Positions 1 through 11,181 of a stretch of 64,000 nucleotides of DNA are shown piece by piece (within the stretch, counting starts at the first letter, position 1; each line of letters starts with the position of its first letter). The notes beneath the pieces were generated by a model. The model saw only the letters and a list, made by a program, of their open reading frames with translations. It did not search any database and was not told the origin of the DNA. The translations under genes and the position numbers were made by a program. The stretch spans positions 660,001-724,000 of the forward strand of contig NW_027328669.1 of NCBI RefSeq assembly GCF_047496725.1, in the 5' to 3' direction. This DNA is from Anoplolepis gracilipes (taxonomy: Eukaryota; Arthropoda; Insecta; Hymenoptera; Formicidae).

Positions 1-1354
1 GCTCTCGAGAAAAACGAAATTATAAACGGCATTCCGTATATAACCGTAGTAGCAGATGGTAGTTGGGGGAAGAGATCATACGGTACCACCTATGATTCAC
101 TTTCCGGTGTTGGTGCTATACTTGGTTACCGCACGAAAAAAGTAGTTTTCTTTGGTGCCCGCAACAAATACTGCTGCATCTGTGATTTAGCGAAACGAAA
201 CGAAACAGAACCAAAAATTCATAAATGTTACAAAAATTTCGATCGTAATGAGAGCTCTACACGCATCGAGGGCGACGCCATTGTAGAAGGTTTCAAAAAA
301 AGCCTCGAAATGCATGGATTAATCTATAGAACACTTATTGTCGATGGTGATAGTAGCGTTTATCAGGCCATCGTTGATAGCAAACCGTATAGCAAACAAA
401 AGGTTACTGTTAAAAAAATAGAATGCACCAATCATTTGCTTCGCAAACTGTGCAAAAAGTTGAAAAATGTAGCAGGAACAACTCAACAAAAAGGTATGAG
501 TAGAAAGCGTGGTTTTGTTTTGCTACAAAATGTTGTAAAAAACAACATATTGAATATACGAAGAGAGATAATAAAAGCAATAAATTTGTAAAAAGAAGAA
601 AATACACCTGAACATAAGATGGCTATGGAATTACAAAAAGATATACTTAATATTCCTAGCCATATATTTGGCGAACATGAACGATGTAAGAAACGCATAA
701 GTGACTGTGATGAAACAAATAAAAATTACGCACCGTTTTTCAAAAAGCACGGTCTTTAAGTAGAACAAGCTATACATTTTTTGAGCGTATATTTAGACAG
801 TTTATTGCTACAAGTCACTAATAATCCTGCTGAATCGTTCAACGCGCAAATCTGCAAAGAAATTCTTGGAAAACGTGTCAATCAATCTAACAAAGGTGGT
901 TATAATGTTAAAGTAGCGGGATCAGTTGTGCAACGTAATATCCAACAAGTTCTCACGGAAGTGCATAAAAGTATGGGTACAAATGTTTCTGTCCTTGTCG
1001 AGACTCTGGAAAAGCGACGGCAGGCAAAAGTTGCAAGAACCAGAGAATCTGGAAAGGGAAAATAAAAAAAATATAAAAAAGAAAAAAGGACAGATAGTTA
1101 TTATGGTCCGAAATCACGAAAACCAGATCTTCCACCTGATGTTTTTGAGCAGCTTCAAAAAAATCATTTGGAAAAATTGGAAACAAATCGAACGTGATAC
1201 AACGAATCGAAGTGAATCAGATTTGTGGCAGTCGTTGAGACAGGAAATGTTGACAGCATCTAATTTTGGAATCGTATGTCGCATGAAACCGACAACATCT
1301 TGTGCTGCAACTGTAAAGAACATTTTGTTTCCTACGTCTATTGATACCACGGCT
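1..1354 (+). pseudogene. Mutator-like transposase remnant with YqaJ-type tail, 5' cut by window edge
   Basis: The reading frame is already open at base 1, so the N-terminus lies outside the window. Frame 1 carries the hallmark core of insect Mutator-like proteins (ADGSWGKRSYGTTYDSLSG, then GYRTKKV and a CC..C cluster), followed by VDGDSSVYQAI and CTNHLL. Frame 1 is broken by stops at 589-591, 757-759 and 1063-1065 but keeps coding character across them (for example NNPAESFNAQICKE at about 820). Frame 2 then takes over, so there is also a frameshift near 1065; it ends in WQSLRQEMLTASNFG and TTSCAATVKN, the start of the YqaJ-like nuclease domain often found at the C-terminus of these insect proteins. 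A TA microsatellite follows at 1357-1378. Dead copy. Family assignment is from recalled motifs, not a search. Confidence 0.8.
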
Positions 1355-1396
1355 CTATATATATATATATATATAATACTATACATTTATAATTAA

Positions 1397-2029
1397 AGAA
1401 AAAGTTAACTAAAAAAGAATATGCTTTTCTCAATTTTAGCTGTATACGATAAATACAAAATTAATTATTTAAAATAAATTAATATAATTCAGTTACATAT
1501 ATTAAATATAGTTATCTTTATTTTACACTTTACACCATAATGAACACAAATAATGAATACATGTTCCAGTATTCAGTATTATTTATGAACACAACCACAA
1601 TATATATGTATTTTCGTCTCTCCGATTGCAAACAAATCAGTTGCATTGAGGCATCTTCTTTTCAATAATTTTATTGAAATTTAGGAAAAGGCGACAGTAA
1701 AAATACATTATTCATATTTACATGTTATTCAGGAAGCATTTAAAGTTTATTGAAATGAGTATATAATAAAGATTGTTCAAATGTTTTGATAGTTTAAACG
1801 TTTTTTGACTATGAATTGACATAAAAGAAGTGTTGAATAAGAAATTGAAAAGCAAAGAGTAAAAACAATAAAGAAATAAAAAAAAATTTTTTTCATTAAA
1901 AATTAAGTTTTTTAATCTTTAAACAATTAGAAAAAAATTTTGAATAAAATTGTAATAAAAAGTTACTTCTCAAACGTGAATTTTGTCGCCAATTAGACAT
2001 TATTAACGATTTGTGTATTGTATAATATT
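1397..2029. other. AT-rich intergenic DNA
   Basis: AT-rich, with poly-A and poly-T runs and no open frame or repeat I can support. Confidence 0.6.
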
Positions 2030-2037
2030 TACTAGAT

Positions 2038-2384
2038 CAGTGCTCGGAGTTAGTTGCCCTTTTCAGGCCGATTTCCGAGGCGACGCCTCCTTTCTCCCAC
2101 TAGCGCTCGAGACTCGACGGCCGAGCCGCCGAATCGCTTCAGGCGCGTCTCTGTAAGAAATATATTGGGATCCATATGTTAGGCACACAAATCGTCACAT
2201 CATGAAAGTTTTTCTCGCTAAATAATTTTTCTTTTTATAAATAATTATAAATAAAATTATGTCAATAAATAATAAATGTAATAATAATAAATAATATAAC
2301 AATAATATATGTAATATAAAATATATAATAATAAATTATAAGTAAAAATATTAAAAATTCTATTATTAATATGTTATGTAAAGC

Positions 2385-2438
<54 letters not shown>

Positions 2439-2489
2439 CATATATATATATATAATATACATATATATATATATGTATATGTATGTATA

Positions 2490-2520
<31 letters not shown>

Positions 2521-3269
2521 CAATATATATATATATATATATATATTCGCATGCATAACATATTAATAGAATTTTTAATATCTTTATTAATAACTTATTT
2601 TATTTATTATATATTTTGTATTATATATTATTATTATATTATTTATTATTATCATTATATTTATTATTTATTAATATAATTTTATTTATTATTTATAATT
2701 ATGAAAATAAAATTTGTATAGCGAGAAAAATTTTAATGACGATTTATGGCGTAACATATATATATATATATATATATATATTAAATATGTTACAATAGTA
2801 TATTATGATAATAACATACTATTACAATTCTGACAATAGCTTTCCACATCACCCGTGAGGTACTATTGTTTGATGCGTTTTTTTTAAAGTGGTTTCCCCA
2901 GTAGGCCTATTCTACTAATAAGAAAATATGTGGCTTAACGAACAGAACAGCAATATGTTTCATAAGATATCAGAAAGATATAAGAAAAGAATCAGAAAAA
3001 ACCAATGTAACTAATTTAAATGTAATTCAAAATAAAAATTTCCTCTAATGCGATCTTCTGGATCGTTTGCACGATTCTACTAATAATGGTACATCCACAG
3101 AAATTTTAGAAGAACTAGCTCGCATCAGCGAGGACAATGTTTTGTCGTTTAAAGAAGATCATTTTTCTGTTTTTGTAAAGTTCATTTTGGAAAAAGAGCA
3201 TTCACATAAATATGTGGACCCAAACATGGAGAAAATTCGAAGTCCGAAATTTTTAAGATGTGGATAATA
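2038..3269. repeat. Left inverted arm of hAT element A
   Basis: Reverse complement of about 5163-6369. From outside inwards it holds a GC-rich terminus, a TA-rich microsatellite (about 2390-2546), the conserved double-hairpin motif (2834-2927) and the C-terminal transposase fragment. Homology stops sharply at 3269, just inside the transposase C-terminal region. Confidence 0.9.
3045..3269 (-). pseudogene. Inverted C-terminal fragment of a second hAT transposase copy
   Basis: On the minus strand this encodes the last part of the hAT transposase, including the FGSTYLCECSFSKMN region of the dimerisation domain, and ends at the same stop codon as the plus-strand copy (3045-3047). It differs from 5179-5403 by very few bases. 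It is the only coding trace of the left unit. The plus-strand reading of this stretch, a 66-residue open frame, is only its shadow. Confidence 0.85.
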
Positions 3270-3600
3270 AGATTACACAGACCGCTGCCGTTGAGAAACA
3301 ACGGAGGAGATAAAACAATTGCAAGTCAATGCGCAGTGATAACACGCAGCAAGAGTTCTCAACGGCAGCGGTATCGCATTACGCGTGAAACGTGCCCTTT
3401 AAACGTCTCGTGTGAAAATACAAGTGTTGATATTTATATTGTGTAAATACTGTTTACATAACGATAATGCAATAGTGTCAATAATATATTAGTTTTTAAC
3501 CAATACAGTAGTGAGTAGTGTAATAGGAATTATAAATATCTTTTTTTCTCTTGTGTTTTTTTGTGCTGGATTTTTTTCTCCTTTCAGCTGTGTTGAAAAT

Positions 3601-5403
3601 ATGGATAGCGAACAAAGATACGTGCAATATTTTGATAAGGTATGGGAAGAAATTTTTTTCGCATTTATTAACAATAAAACCACTTGTCTTCTGTGTGGTT
3701 ATCAACCTTCTGTCGTTAAAAAATATATTCTTCATAGGCATTATAAAGTTAAACATTTAAATGAATATTCACAATATGTGGACCAGGAGAAATTAAATTT
3801 AATTGAAGGTTTAAAATTAATTTATCAAGAAGGTTATAGTCTCGAAGATTCGAATCTTGATAATAATACCCCTTCGGTAAAAGCTCTCACAGCATCGTAT
3901 GCTATTGCAAATATTATCGCGAAAAATTCTAAGCCATTTACTGAAGGAAAATTTGTAAAAGAATGTCTCATCGCAGCAGTAGAGTCATTCGGAAATTCGT
4001 TGACTCTTGAAGAAGCTGCTAGTATTCCTTTAAGTGACAAAGTAGTCAAATCTCGAATAAGTGATATCGCTTTTAGTCTAGAACAAAAATTAAAATCTTT
4101 ATTAAAATCTTGCTCGTTCTTTTCTTTATGTCTTGATGAGAGTACCGATAATCGGCATGTAAGTCAATTAAGCATTTTTGCTCGAATCGTGCAAAACGAT
4201 TTTTCATATGTTGAGGAACTTTTAGATTTTGTCCCGCTTCATAAGACAACTATGGGTGTGGATATTTTCGAAGCTGTTAACCAAACTCTTACAAAATTTG
4301 ATATCGATTTTTCAAAGTGTTCAGCTATCGTAACTGATGGCGCAAAGGCAATGATAGGTTCGAAAAATGGATTTTTTGGTCAATTAAAGCAGCGAGGTTT
4401 AAAATTTCCTGTTATTCATTGCATAATTCATCAAGAAGCGTTATGTGGAAAAGTTGTGAAACTATGCACCGCAATGAAAACTGTTACAAAAATTGTTAAT
4501 ACAATTAAAGGCGGTCACAAATTTCTTTCTCATCGAAAGTTTCTATGCTTTCTCGAGGAGCATAACGCAATTTATACAGATGTGCCTCTGTATTGTGAAG
4601 TTCGGTGGCTTAGTGCAGGAAAATGTTTAGAAAAGTTCTTTGCAATAAGAAAAGAAATCTTCCTTTTCTTGCAAGACGAATTTCCTGCAAAAATTGATGA
4701 ATTTAAATTTTTTTTTGAAGATTTAGATTCGCTTTGAGAGCTTGCTTTCATAACTGACATGACAAATCATTTGAATACTTTAAATTTAAAGCTGCAAAAG
4801 ACCAATCAAATAATTTCGCAATTAGTTAGTCATGTCGATTCCTTTCGCAGAAAGCTGCAATTATTTAAAAATCATTTAGGAAATAATATTCTTCACTTTT
4901 TTCCCTCTTGCCAGATTCTCTTTGAAGAATACGGCACAAATTGTAATTTTACAAAACAAATATATATTGTTGATTCTCTAATAAATCAATTCAATACGCG
5001 TTTCACTGATTTCGAAACGCTAAGAAAAGATTTAATACTCTTTGAGAATCCTCTCACTGTGCAAATCGAGGAACAAAGCCTAGAATTTCAGACAGAACTT
5101 TGCGATTTGCAATGTGATCTTACTCTGAAGGCACGGTTAGAAAAGGGGATCGAATTTTTCAAAATTTTAGATACATCTTATTATCCACATCTTAAAAATT
5201 TCGGACTTCGAATTTTCTCCATGTTTGGGTCCACATATTTATGTGAATGCTCTTTTTCCAAAATGAACTTTACAAAAACAGAAAAACGATCTTCTTTAAA
5301 CGACAAAACATTGTCCTCGCTGATGCGAGCTAGTTCTTCTAAAATTTCTGTGGATGTACCATTATTAGTAGAATCGTGCAAACGATCCAGAAGATCGCAT
5401 TAG
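3601..5403 (+). pseudogene. hAT transposase (GTF2IRD2/ZBED-like), one nonsense codon
   Basis: About 600 codons from ATG at 3601. An N-terminal zinc finger reads CLLCGY...HRHYKVKH (residues about 31-55). The RNase H-like core carries LCLDESTDN (first Asp), IVTDGAKAMIGSKNG (second Asp), HCIIHQEALCGK and EVRWLS. The C-terminal dimerisation region reads FGSTYLCECSFSKMN. The frame is open throughout except a single TGA at 4735-4737; the related copy in element C has TGT (Cys) there, so one base change caused the stop. The start was chosen because the zinc finger follows at the usual distance and element C begins at the same place. Otherwise well preserved, so the copy is young. Element mobility now would need a transposase from elsewhere. 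Confidence 0.92.
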
Positions 5404-5900
5404 AGGAAATTTTTATTTTGAATTACATTTAAATTAGTTACATTGGTTTTTTCTGATTCTTTTCTTATATCTTTCTGATATCTTATGAAACATATTGCTG
5501 TTCTGTTCGTTAAGCCACATATTTTCTTATTAGTAGAATAGGCCTACTGGGGAAACCACTTTAAAAAAAACGCATCAAACAATAGTACCTCACGGGTGAT
5601 GTGGAAAGCTATTGTCAGAATTGTAATAGTATGTTATTATCATAATATACTATTGTAACATATTTAATATATATATATATATATATATATATGTTACGCC
5701 ATAAATCGTCATTAAAATTTTTCTCGCTATACAAATTTTATTTTCATAATTATAAATAATAAATAAAATTATATTAATAAATAATAAATATAATGATAAT
5801 AATAAATAATATAATAATAATATATAATACAAAATATATAATAAATAAAATAAGTTATTAATAAAGATATTAAAAATTCTATTAATATGTTATGCATGCG

Positions 5901-5942
<42 letters not shown>

Positions 5943-5982
5943 ATATATATATATATATATATGTATATTATATATATATATG

Positions 5983-6022
<40 letters not shown>

Positions 6023-6369
6023 GCTTTACATAACATATTAATAATAGAATTTTTAATATTTTTACTTATAATTTATTATTATATATTTTATATTACATAT
6101 ATTATTGTTATATTATTTATTATTATTACATTTATTATTTATTGACATAATTTTATTTATAATTATTTATAAAAAGAAAAATTATTTAGCGAGAAAAACT
6201 TTCATGATGTGACGATTTGTGTGCCTAACATATGGATCCCAATATATTTCTTACAGAGACGCGCCTGAAGCGATTCGGCGGCTCGGCCGTCGAGTCTCGA
6301 GCGCTAGTGGGGGAAAGGAGGCGTCGCCTCGGAAATCGGCCTGAAAAGGGCAACTAACTCCGAGCACTG
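5163..6369. repeat. Right inverted arm of hAT element A
   Basis: Mirror of the left arm. It contains the 3' end of the transposase, the 3' untranslated region with the double-hairpin motif (5519-5612), TA-rich microsatellites (5670-5691 and 5904-6018) and the GC-rich terminus at 6260-6369. Confidence 0.9.
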
Positions 6370-6377
6370 TACTAGAT

Positions 6378-6997
6378 CATCCGTTAATTTTACTGATATG
6401 TAGATATTGGAACTATCGTATCGGATTTGTCAAAAAGTCCAAACTACATACATGTACAAATAATGTTGGTCATGAAAGTGTTTCGGTGATGTGAAATTAT
6501 CCATAGATGTGTATATTACACACACACACACATACACACACACGCACGCACGCACGCACGCACGCGCACACACACATTCATATATATATATATATGTAGA
6601 ACACATTACAATCATAGCTCCTTTCAATGATATATAATACTAACCTTTCCAGGAATACTTTTTTTCTTGAATACCTATGACCAGTAGGTTTCTTGTGTAT
6701 CTTGTCATATTTCCGTCCCATTATCAACACTATACACAATACAAAAAAAATAAATATTCACTAATAACAACACTTCACTGTGTAACTCCTTCAAACAATC
6801 GACTGCTTTCGCGTCCGCGTTTTTGTCGCTACGTGCGCGTACATACATACAGCACGAGTATCTGTACGTGCGCGCACTCGCGATTAGCAACGATATCAGA
6901 TTACCACGTATATACGGTGTCCAGGATATCCATCAAAATAAATTTCTCTAAAAATATAGAAACTATAAAAAAGCGTTTGACACAAAAGTTACTTGGC
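6378..6997. other. Intergenic DNA with CA-type microsatellite
   Basis: Holds an alternating ACAC/ACGC tract at about 6516-6576. The open frame at 6677-7102 has no recognisable domain and overlaps the next repeat, so I do not call it a gene. Confidence 0.6.
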
Positions 6998-8292
6998 TTG
7001 TATGACAAAATGTTCCTTCGTAAATCGAGCGAACATGGAAATCTCGAAATCAATTGTATTTTATCTCTTATCGGATCGCGGCTTGTCCATAAAAAAAATT
7101 AAAATTTTGATCTGTATTCCATATTTTAAAAATAATTGTAATAAATTAATAAGATCGTAATAAATTAATGAGTTTTTCTGATTGAAATGACGGCAAACAT
7201 GACATAATTAAATCGGATTGAATAAATAAAAAAATTTGAATTACGATTAAAAATAAAAATTACCGTATTTATATAATATTTGGTGTCATTAATCGCAAAA
7301 ATATAAATTTATTACAATTATTTCTTAATAAATAGCGAAATACAAATTTTAATTTTAATTAATATATTATAGAGAGATAAAAAAAGATTTCCGATAGTAA
7401 AGAGTCATCAAAAACGAGAATGAAAACGAGGAACAAGCAAAATGACTAACAAGAAAGAGTTCCAAAGTCTCATTCTCGAGATTTCTTTCATCGATCGCTT
7501 TACTTTCGTAAACATGTCATCTTATTGTAGAAAATGAAATTTTTATACTTCACATTGAAAATTTTAATGAATTAGTTTTAGACAGAGATTATTAAAATGG
7601 CATCAAACTCGATAAATTAGATAATTTTTAATTAATTTTATAATAAAAATGTTTAGTATTTATTTATTAAAAATTATCCAATTTATGTTTGCTGCCGTTT
7701 AATCGCAAAAATTAATTAATATTTGTTAATGTATAATTTTTAAATTAATATAATGTAAAATATAAAAATTTTATTTTTTATAGTACGATGACATGTTTAC
7801 GAAATACGGCAGATGAAGAAAACCTCGAGAATGAGATTTCGGAGCTCTTTCATGTTAATCGTCTTGCTTGTTCCTACTCGTCTTCGCTCTCGTTTTTAGT
7901 GATTCTCTAACATCGGAAATCTTTCCTTATCTCTCTATAATGTTAACATATTAATTAAAAACTAAAATTTTTATTGCGCTTTTTATTTATTACAAAATAA
8001 TTGTAATAAATTAACGAGATTTTTGTAATTAAAATGACAAAACATGATATAAATCATATAATTTTTAATTCAATTTGTAATATAAATTTTTGTTTATTAA
8101 AAATTATGTAATATATGTCTTGTTTACCATCATTTCAATCACAAAAATATTAATTCATTACAATTATTTTTAAAAATATAAATAACAGACATATAAATTA
8201 TAATTTTTTTATATGGACAAGCTGCGATCTGATACGAGATAAAAAAGATTTTGACACAAAGAAACATTTTGTCATACAAGCGATAGACACGT
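6998..8292. repeat. Palindromic MITE-like element, about 1.3 kb
   Basis: The two halves are inverted copies. TTGACACAAA...TTGTATGACAAAATG at 7000-7015 matches in reverse at 8250-8280; CGGCTTGTCCATA at 7080-7092 pairs with TATGGACAAGCTG at 8210-8222. An inner GC-richer core at 7385-7505 pairs with 7790-7940. No coding capacity. The same inner core recurs at 24655-24735, 25080-25180 and 28020-28130, so it is a family of non-autonomous foldback elements. I could not place a clear target duplication. Confidence 0.7.
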
Positions 8293-9480
8293 TTATGTAA
8301 CAATAATACGAGATATATGTTTGACATTAGTATAGTACGATACGCTTGCTATGGACACGAGGATGGCCTTCTTTTCTTTCTCGTACTATCAAAGTACGAT
8401 TCCCCAATACCGCCTATAACAGGATACGTTTTCGCACTGTCTGTGCTAACACGTCCAGGTGATCGTACCTTTTTGCAATTTTTTTTTGATTATAGAAAGT
8501 AAATGTACAAGAATTTTTTGGATAAAATACCAAACCAATTTTATCATAGTGATCTGCTAATAATATGTGCATACAGGAAAAACATCAAACTTTAAATAAA
8601 TAATTGATGTCTTTAAAGATTTTGGATTGACAATTAAAAAATTATATAACGATTCTTTGATTATGATAAAAGTGAGACAAATAAAAAATGGTTTAAAACG
8701 ATATCTAAATAAAAATTAATAGAAAGTCGCTCGATTGACTATTGATATAAACAAAACCGAAGGGTATTTGATTAACGATTATGAGCGAATTCTATTGAAA
8801 GTTTTCCGAATGTCGATCGATATAAGCGAATAAAAAAAAAATCGTTGTCAAATCAAACAGATTTATTTGAAAACTGATTGACGATTATTTGAAACAATTT
8901 AAAAAAATTATCTAAATAACAAAACCATAATAAATTTTATGCGAATTTCTCTATTAGTTATTTATGTAAACGTAAAGATTTTTATCTCTTTCTCCATTCG
9001 ATGACAATCAATTACAAGAATTTCATCTTTAATTAAACTTGGTAGAATTGTATGGATCAGCAAATGTTACAAGTTAATAAATTAAAAATACATATTTCGA
9101 GATTCATGAATTTGACATTGCGAAAAAAACTTTTAAACTTCTTCAAAATATAAAATTAATAATAAATTTATGAAAGTAAAGATTAGTCTTGTAACATTAC
9201 AATTTTTACTTTTATGAATTCTTATTTACATTTATTACTATCAAATTTTCATGACACTATCATTGTGGAAAAGTTAATTCGATATAGATATTTACAATTT
9301 TGAGATAATATTCTATAGGACTAATCTTTACTTTTGATAATTTTTGCTAACAAGTTCTTAAAAATTAATAATTAATTAAAGTTTTTTGGATGTTTTTGCC
9401 AGCAGTGAATTAAATCAGGAAATGCAATAGTTAGGCGACCAAACTGGCAATATTTAACTTTTATTCAATTGAACAAGCCT
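8293..9480. other. AT-rich intergenic DNA with a small hairpin element
   Basis: A short inverted repeat, AAAGATTAGTCT (9179-9190) against GGACTAATCTTT (9318-9329), bounds a 160-bp AT-rich hairpin. At 8343-8362 there is a lone 20-bp copy of the unit that is tandemly repeated at 11054-11181. No gene seen. Confidence 0.5.
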
Positions 9481-9812
9481 TTCAATACAATGAGTGTTCA
9501 GAGACAACGTTTCGACCTTTGGTTCAGGTCCTTATCGAGTCTAAAGAATGGAAAAATTTTTGTTTAAGAAATTGACATGATACGGAGTTATATCGTTAAC
9601 TAATCGTCGCGGTATTTGTTACAGTATTGATTATAGTCGGTAGCAATATATAAACAATAAAAAATGAGCGGAATTCGCAACTGCCCATACTTATTTAGAT
9701 GATGAGTAATAATTATTATGGCTGTCAATTACATCTTCACTAACACACGTCAAAAAGTAGACTGAGATATCCCTCAAACAATGACAAGACAACATACAGA
9801 GGTCGAATGTTT

Positions 9813-10605
9813 TTAAAAATATTTTAAGATATTGTTATAAATTGAGTTTAAGTTCTCCGTGTCAATTTTAAAGTTTATTGTATTGTCATGAATCTTGATA
9901 AAAAACATCTCCGCAATTTCCCTCTTTTTAGTGTGCTTTTCGCAATGTAGTATTATCAGTTTTGCCCAATTAAAGTCGTGCATATAGTCCGTCCTATGTT
10001 TACTGACGACAGAATGAATACTCTAATGTTTCTTAATGTTACTCATATGTTCTTTTAAGCGTGTATTCAAGTGTCTTTTTGTCTGTTCTATGTACGTTGC
10101 GTCAAAATTGCTGCAGTCAATTTTATATACAATTTCAGTTCTATCAAATATGTTATGTCTGTCCTTGCCACATTTAATTAGTACGTTGAGTTTTTTGGGT
10201 ATCGTATAGATGACCCTTAGACCTGCGCGTGCAACAGCTTTACTTATGTCTTCGCTCAAATCCTTCACGAAGGGTAATAGTGTGCACGAGGAGAAGTCAA
10301 AGGGCGCAGGGTCACCGTTACAGTTCGTGTCATTTTTTTGCTGTTTCAAAACACATAATCTTTTATGTACGAAACGATCGACAATGTGCGCCGGATAACA
10401 ATTATTTATTAAAATCCGCTTTACAGTCTGAACATTTTTTGTGTGAAAGCGTTGGTCGGAAAGTAAGATCGCATGGTCTACTAGGTTATTAATGGTGTTG
10501 ATTTTATGTTTCATTGGGTGGCTAGAGAAGTAATTCAAGTATCTGTTTGAACATGTAGGTTTTTGGTACCAGTTACTGAAGAGTTTCCCATTACAGCAAA
10601 ACAGC

Positions 10606-10606
<1 letters not shown>
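9813..10606 (-). pseudogene. Penelope-like element: end of reverse transcriptase plus GIY-YIG nuclease
   Basis: On the minus strand the frame runs from SNWYQKPTCSNRYLNYFSSH, a C-terminal reverse transcriptase signature of Penelope-like elements, through a linker to a GIY-YIG-type endonuclease: IVYKIDCSNFDATYIEQTKR, then LNTRLKEH. The usual YxGxT glycine is a Glu here. A TAG at 10023-10025 interrupts the frame, after which coding continues (VVSKHRTDYMHDFNWAK, EKHTKKREIAEMF) to a stop at 9813-9815. The 5' part is missing: homology stops at a TC microsatellite. Downstream at 9500-9545 lies a sequence with AACGTTTCGACC, typical of Penelope 3' regions. Truncated and dead. Confidence 0.85.

Positions 10607-10608
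<2 letters not shown>

Positions 10609-10661
<53 letters not shown>
10609..10661. repeat. TC dinucleotide microsatellite
   Basis: About 26 uninterrupted TC units at the 5' truncation point of the Penelope-like fragment. Confidence 0.95.
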
Positions 10662-10665
<4 letters not shown>

Positions 10666-10749
10666 AAATAAATAAAATGTATTATATTTTTACAGCAAAA
10701 AACGACGAAAATTTATTAAAACGAGGACGAAAACTAAGACGAAAAGTAG

Positions 10750-11050
10750 AACAGAGAGGAGGAGGACGAGGAGGAGGACGGGGACGAGGAGGAGGAGGAC
10801 GGGGACGAGGAGGAGGAGGACGGGGACGAGGACGGGGACGAGGAGGAGGAGGAGGACGGGGACGAGGAGGAGGACGGGGACGAGGACGAAGACGAGGAGG
10901 ACGGGGACGAGGACGGGGACGAGGTAGAGGAGGAGGAGGACGGGGACGAGGAGAAGGAGGACGGGGACGAGGAGGAGCAGGACGGGTACGAGGAGGAGGA
11001 GGAAGGGGACGAGGACGAGGAGCAGGAGGACGGGGACGGGAACAGGGACG
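10750..11050. repeat. GGACGA/GGAGGA minisatellite, open on plus strand as Arg/Gly-rich
   Basis: About 300 bp of degenerate GGACGA, GGAGGA and GGGACGAGG units. The plus strand is open from 10677 to 11150 and would read as RGG-type repeats; the minus strand is open too, as Leu/Val/Pro. Both follow from a repeat whose period is a multiple of three without stop words, so coding is unproven. RGG proteins bind RNA, but there is no folded domain, intron or conserved start here. Confidence 0.75.
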
Positions 11051-11053
11051 CAG

Positions 11054-11181
11054 TCGCTTGCTATGGACACGAGGGCGACGATGCCAGCATCGCTTGCTAT
11101 GGACACGAGGGCGACGATGCCGGCATCGCTTGCTATGGATACGAGGGTGATAATGCCGCCATTGCTTGCTATGAACACGAG
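11054..11181. repeat. 36-bp tandem repeat, about 3.5 units
   Basis: Units start at 11054, 11090, 11126 and 11162 with the core CGCTTGCTATGGACACGAGG. The first two differ by one or two bases, the later ones by more. A single isolated core copy lies at 8343-8362. Confidence 0.9.

Larger units (their letters stand above)
2038..6369 (+). mobile_element. hAT element A (GTF2IRD2-like), complete, with very long inverted arms
   Basis: The termini read CAGTGCTCGGAGTTAG on the left and its reverse complement on the right. Both sides are flanked by the same 8 bp, TACTAGAT (2030-2037 and 6370-6377). An 8-bp duplication with CAGNG ends is diagnostic of hAT. The inverted arms run far past a normal hAT terminal repeat: 2038-3269 pairs with about 5163-6369 at near identity, including the 3' end of the transposase. 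The right unit (3270-6369) holds the whole transposase; the left unit is internally deleted and keeps only the last 70-75 codons, inverted. Element C at 51951-55824 is a relative with the same architecture. Confidence 0.93.

Noticed and set aside
2262..2556. Tyr/Ile-rich frames over TA microsatellites
   Set aside because: Translations of alternating TA; same for 5939-6145 and 37178-37486.
3067..3267. 66-codon plus-strand frame in the left hAT-A arm
   Set aside because: It is the reverse strand of the transposase C-terminus; identical frames appear opposite every copy (5181-5381, 52387-52620).
8343..8362. CRISPR-like repeat with the 11054 array
   Set aside because: Units at 11054 are directly abutting without spacers and the genome is eukaryotic; it is a plain tandem repeat.
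10690..11178. 162-codon minus-strand frame over the minisatellite
   Set aside because: Shadow of a repeat whose period is a multiple of three; Leu/Val/Pro only.
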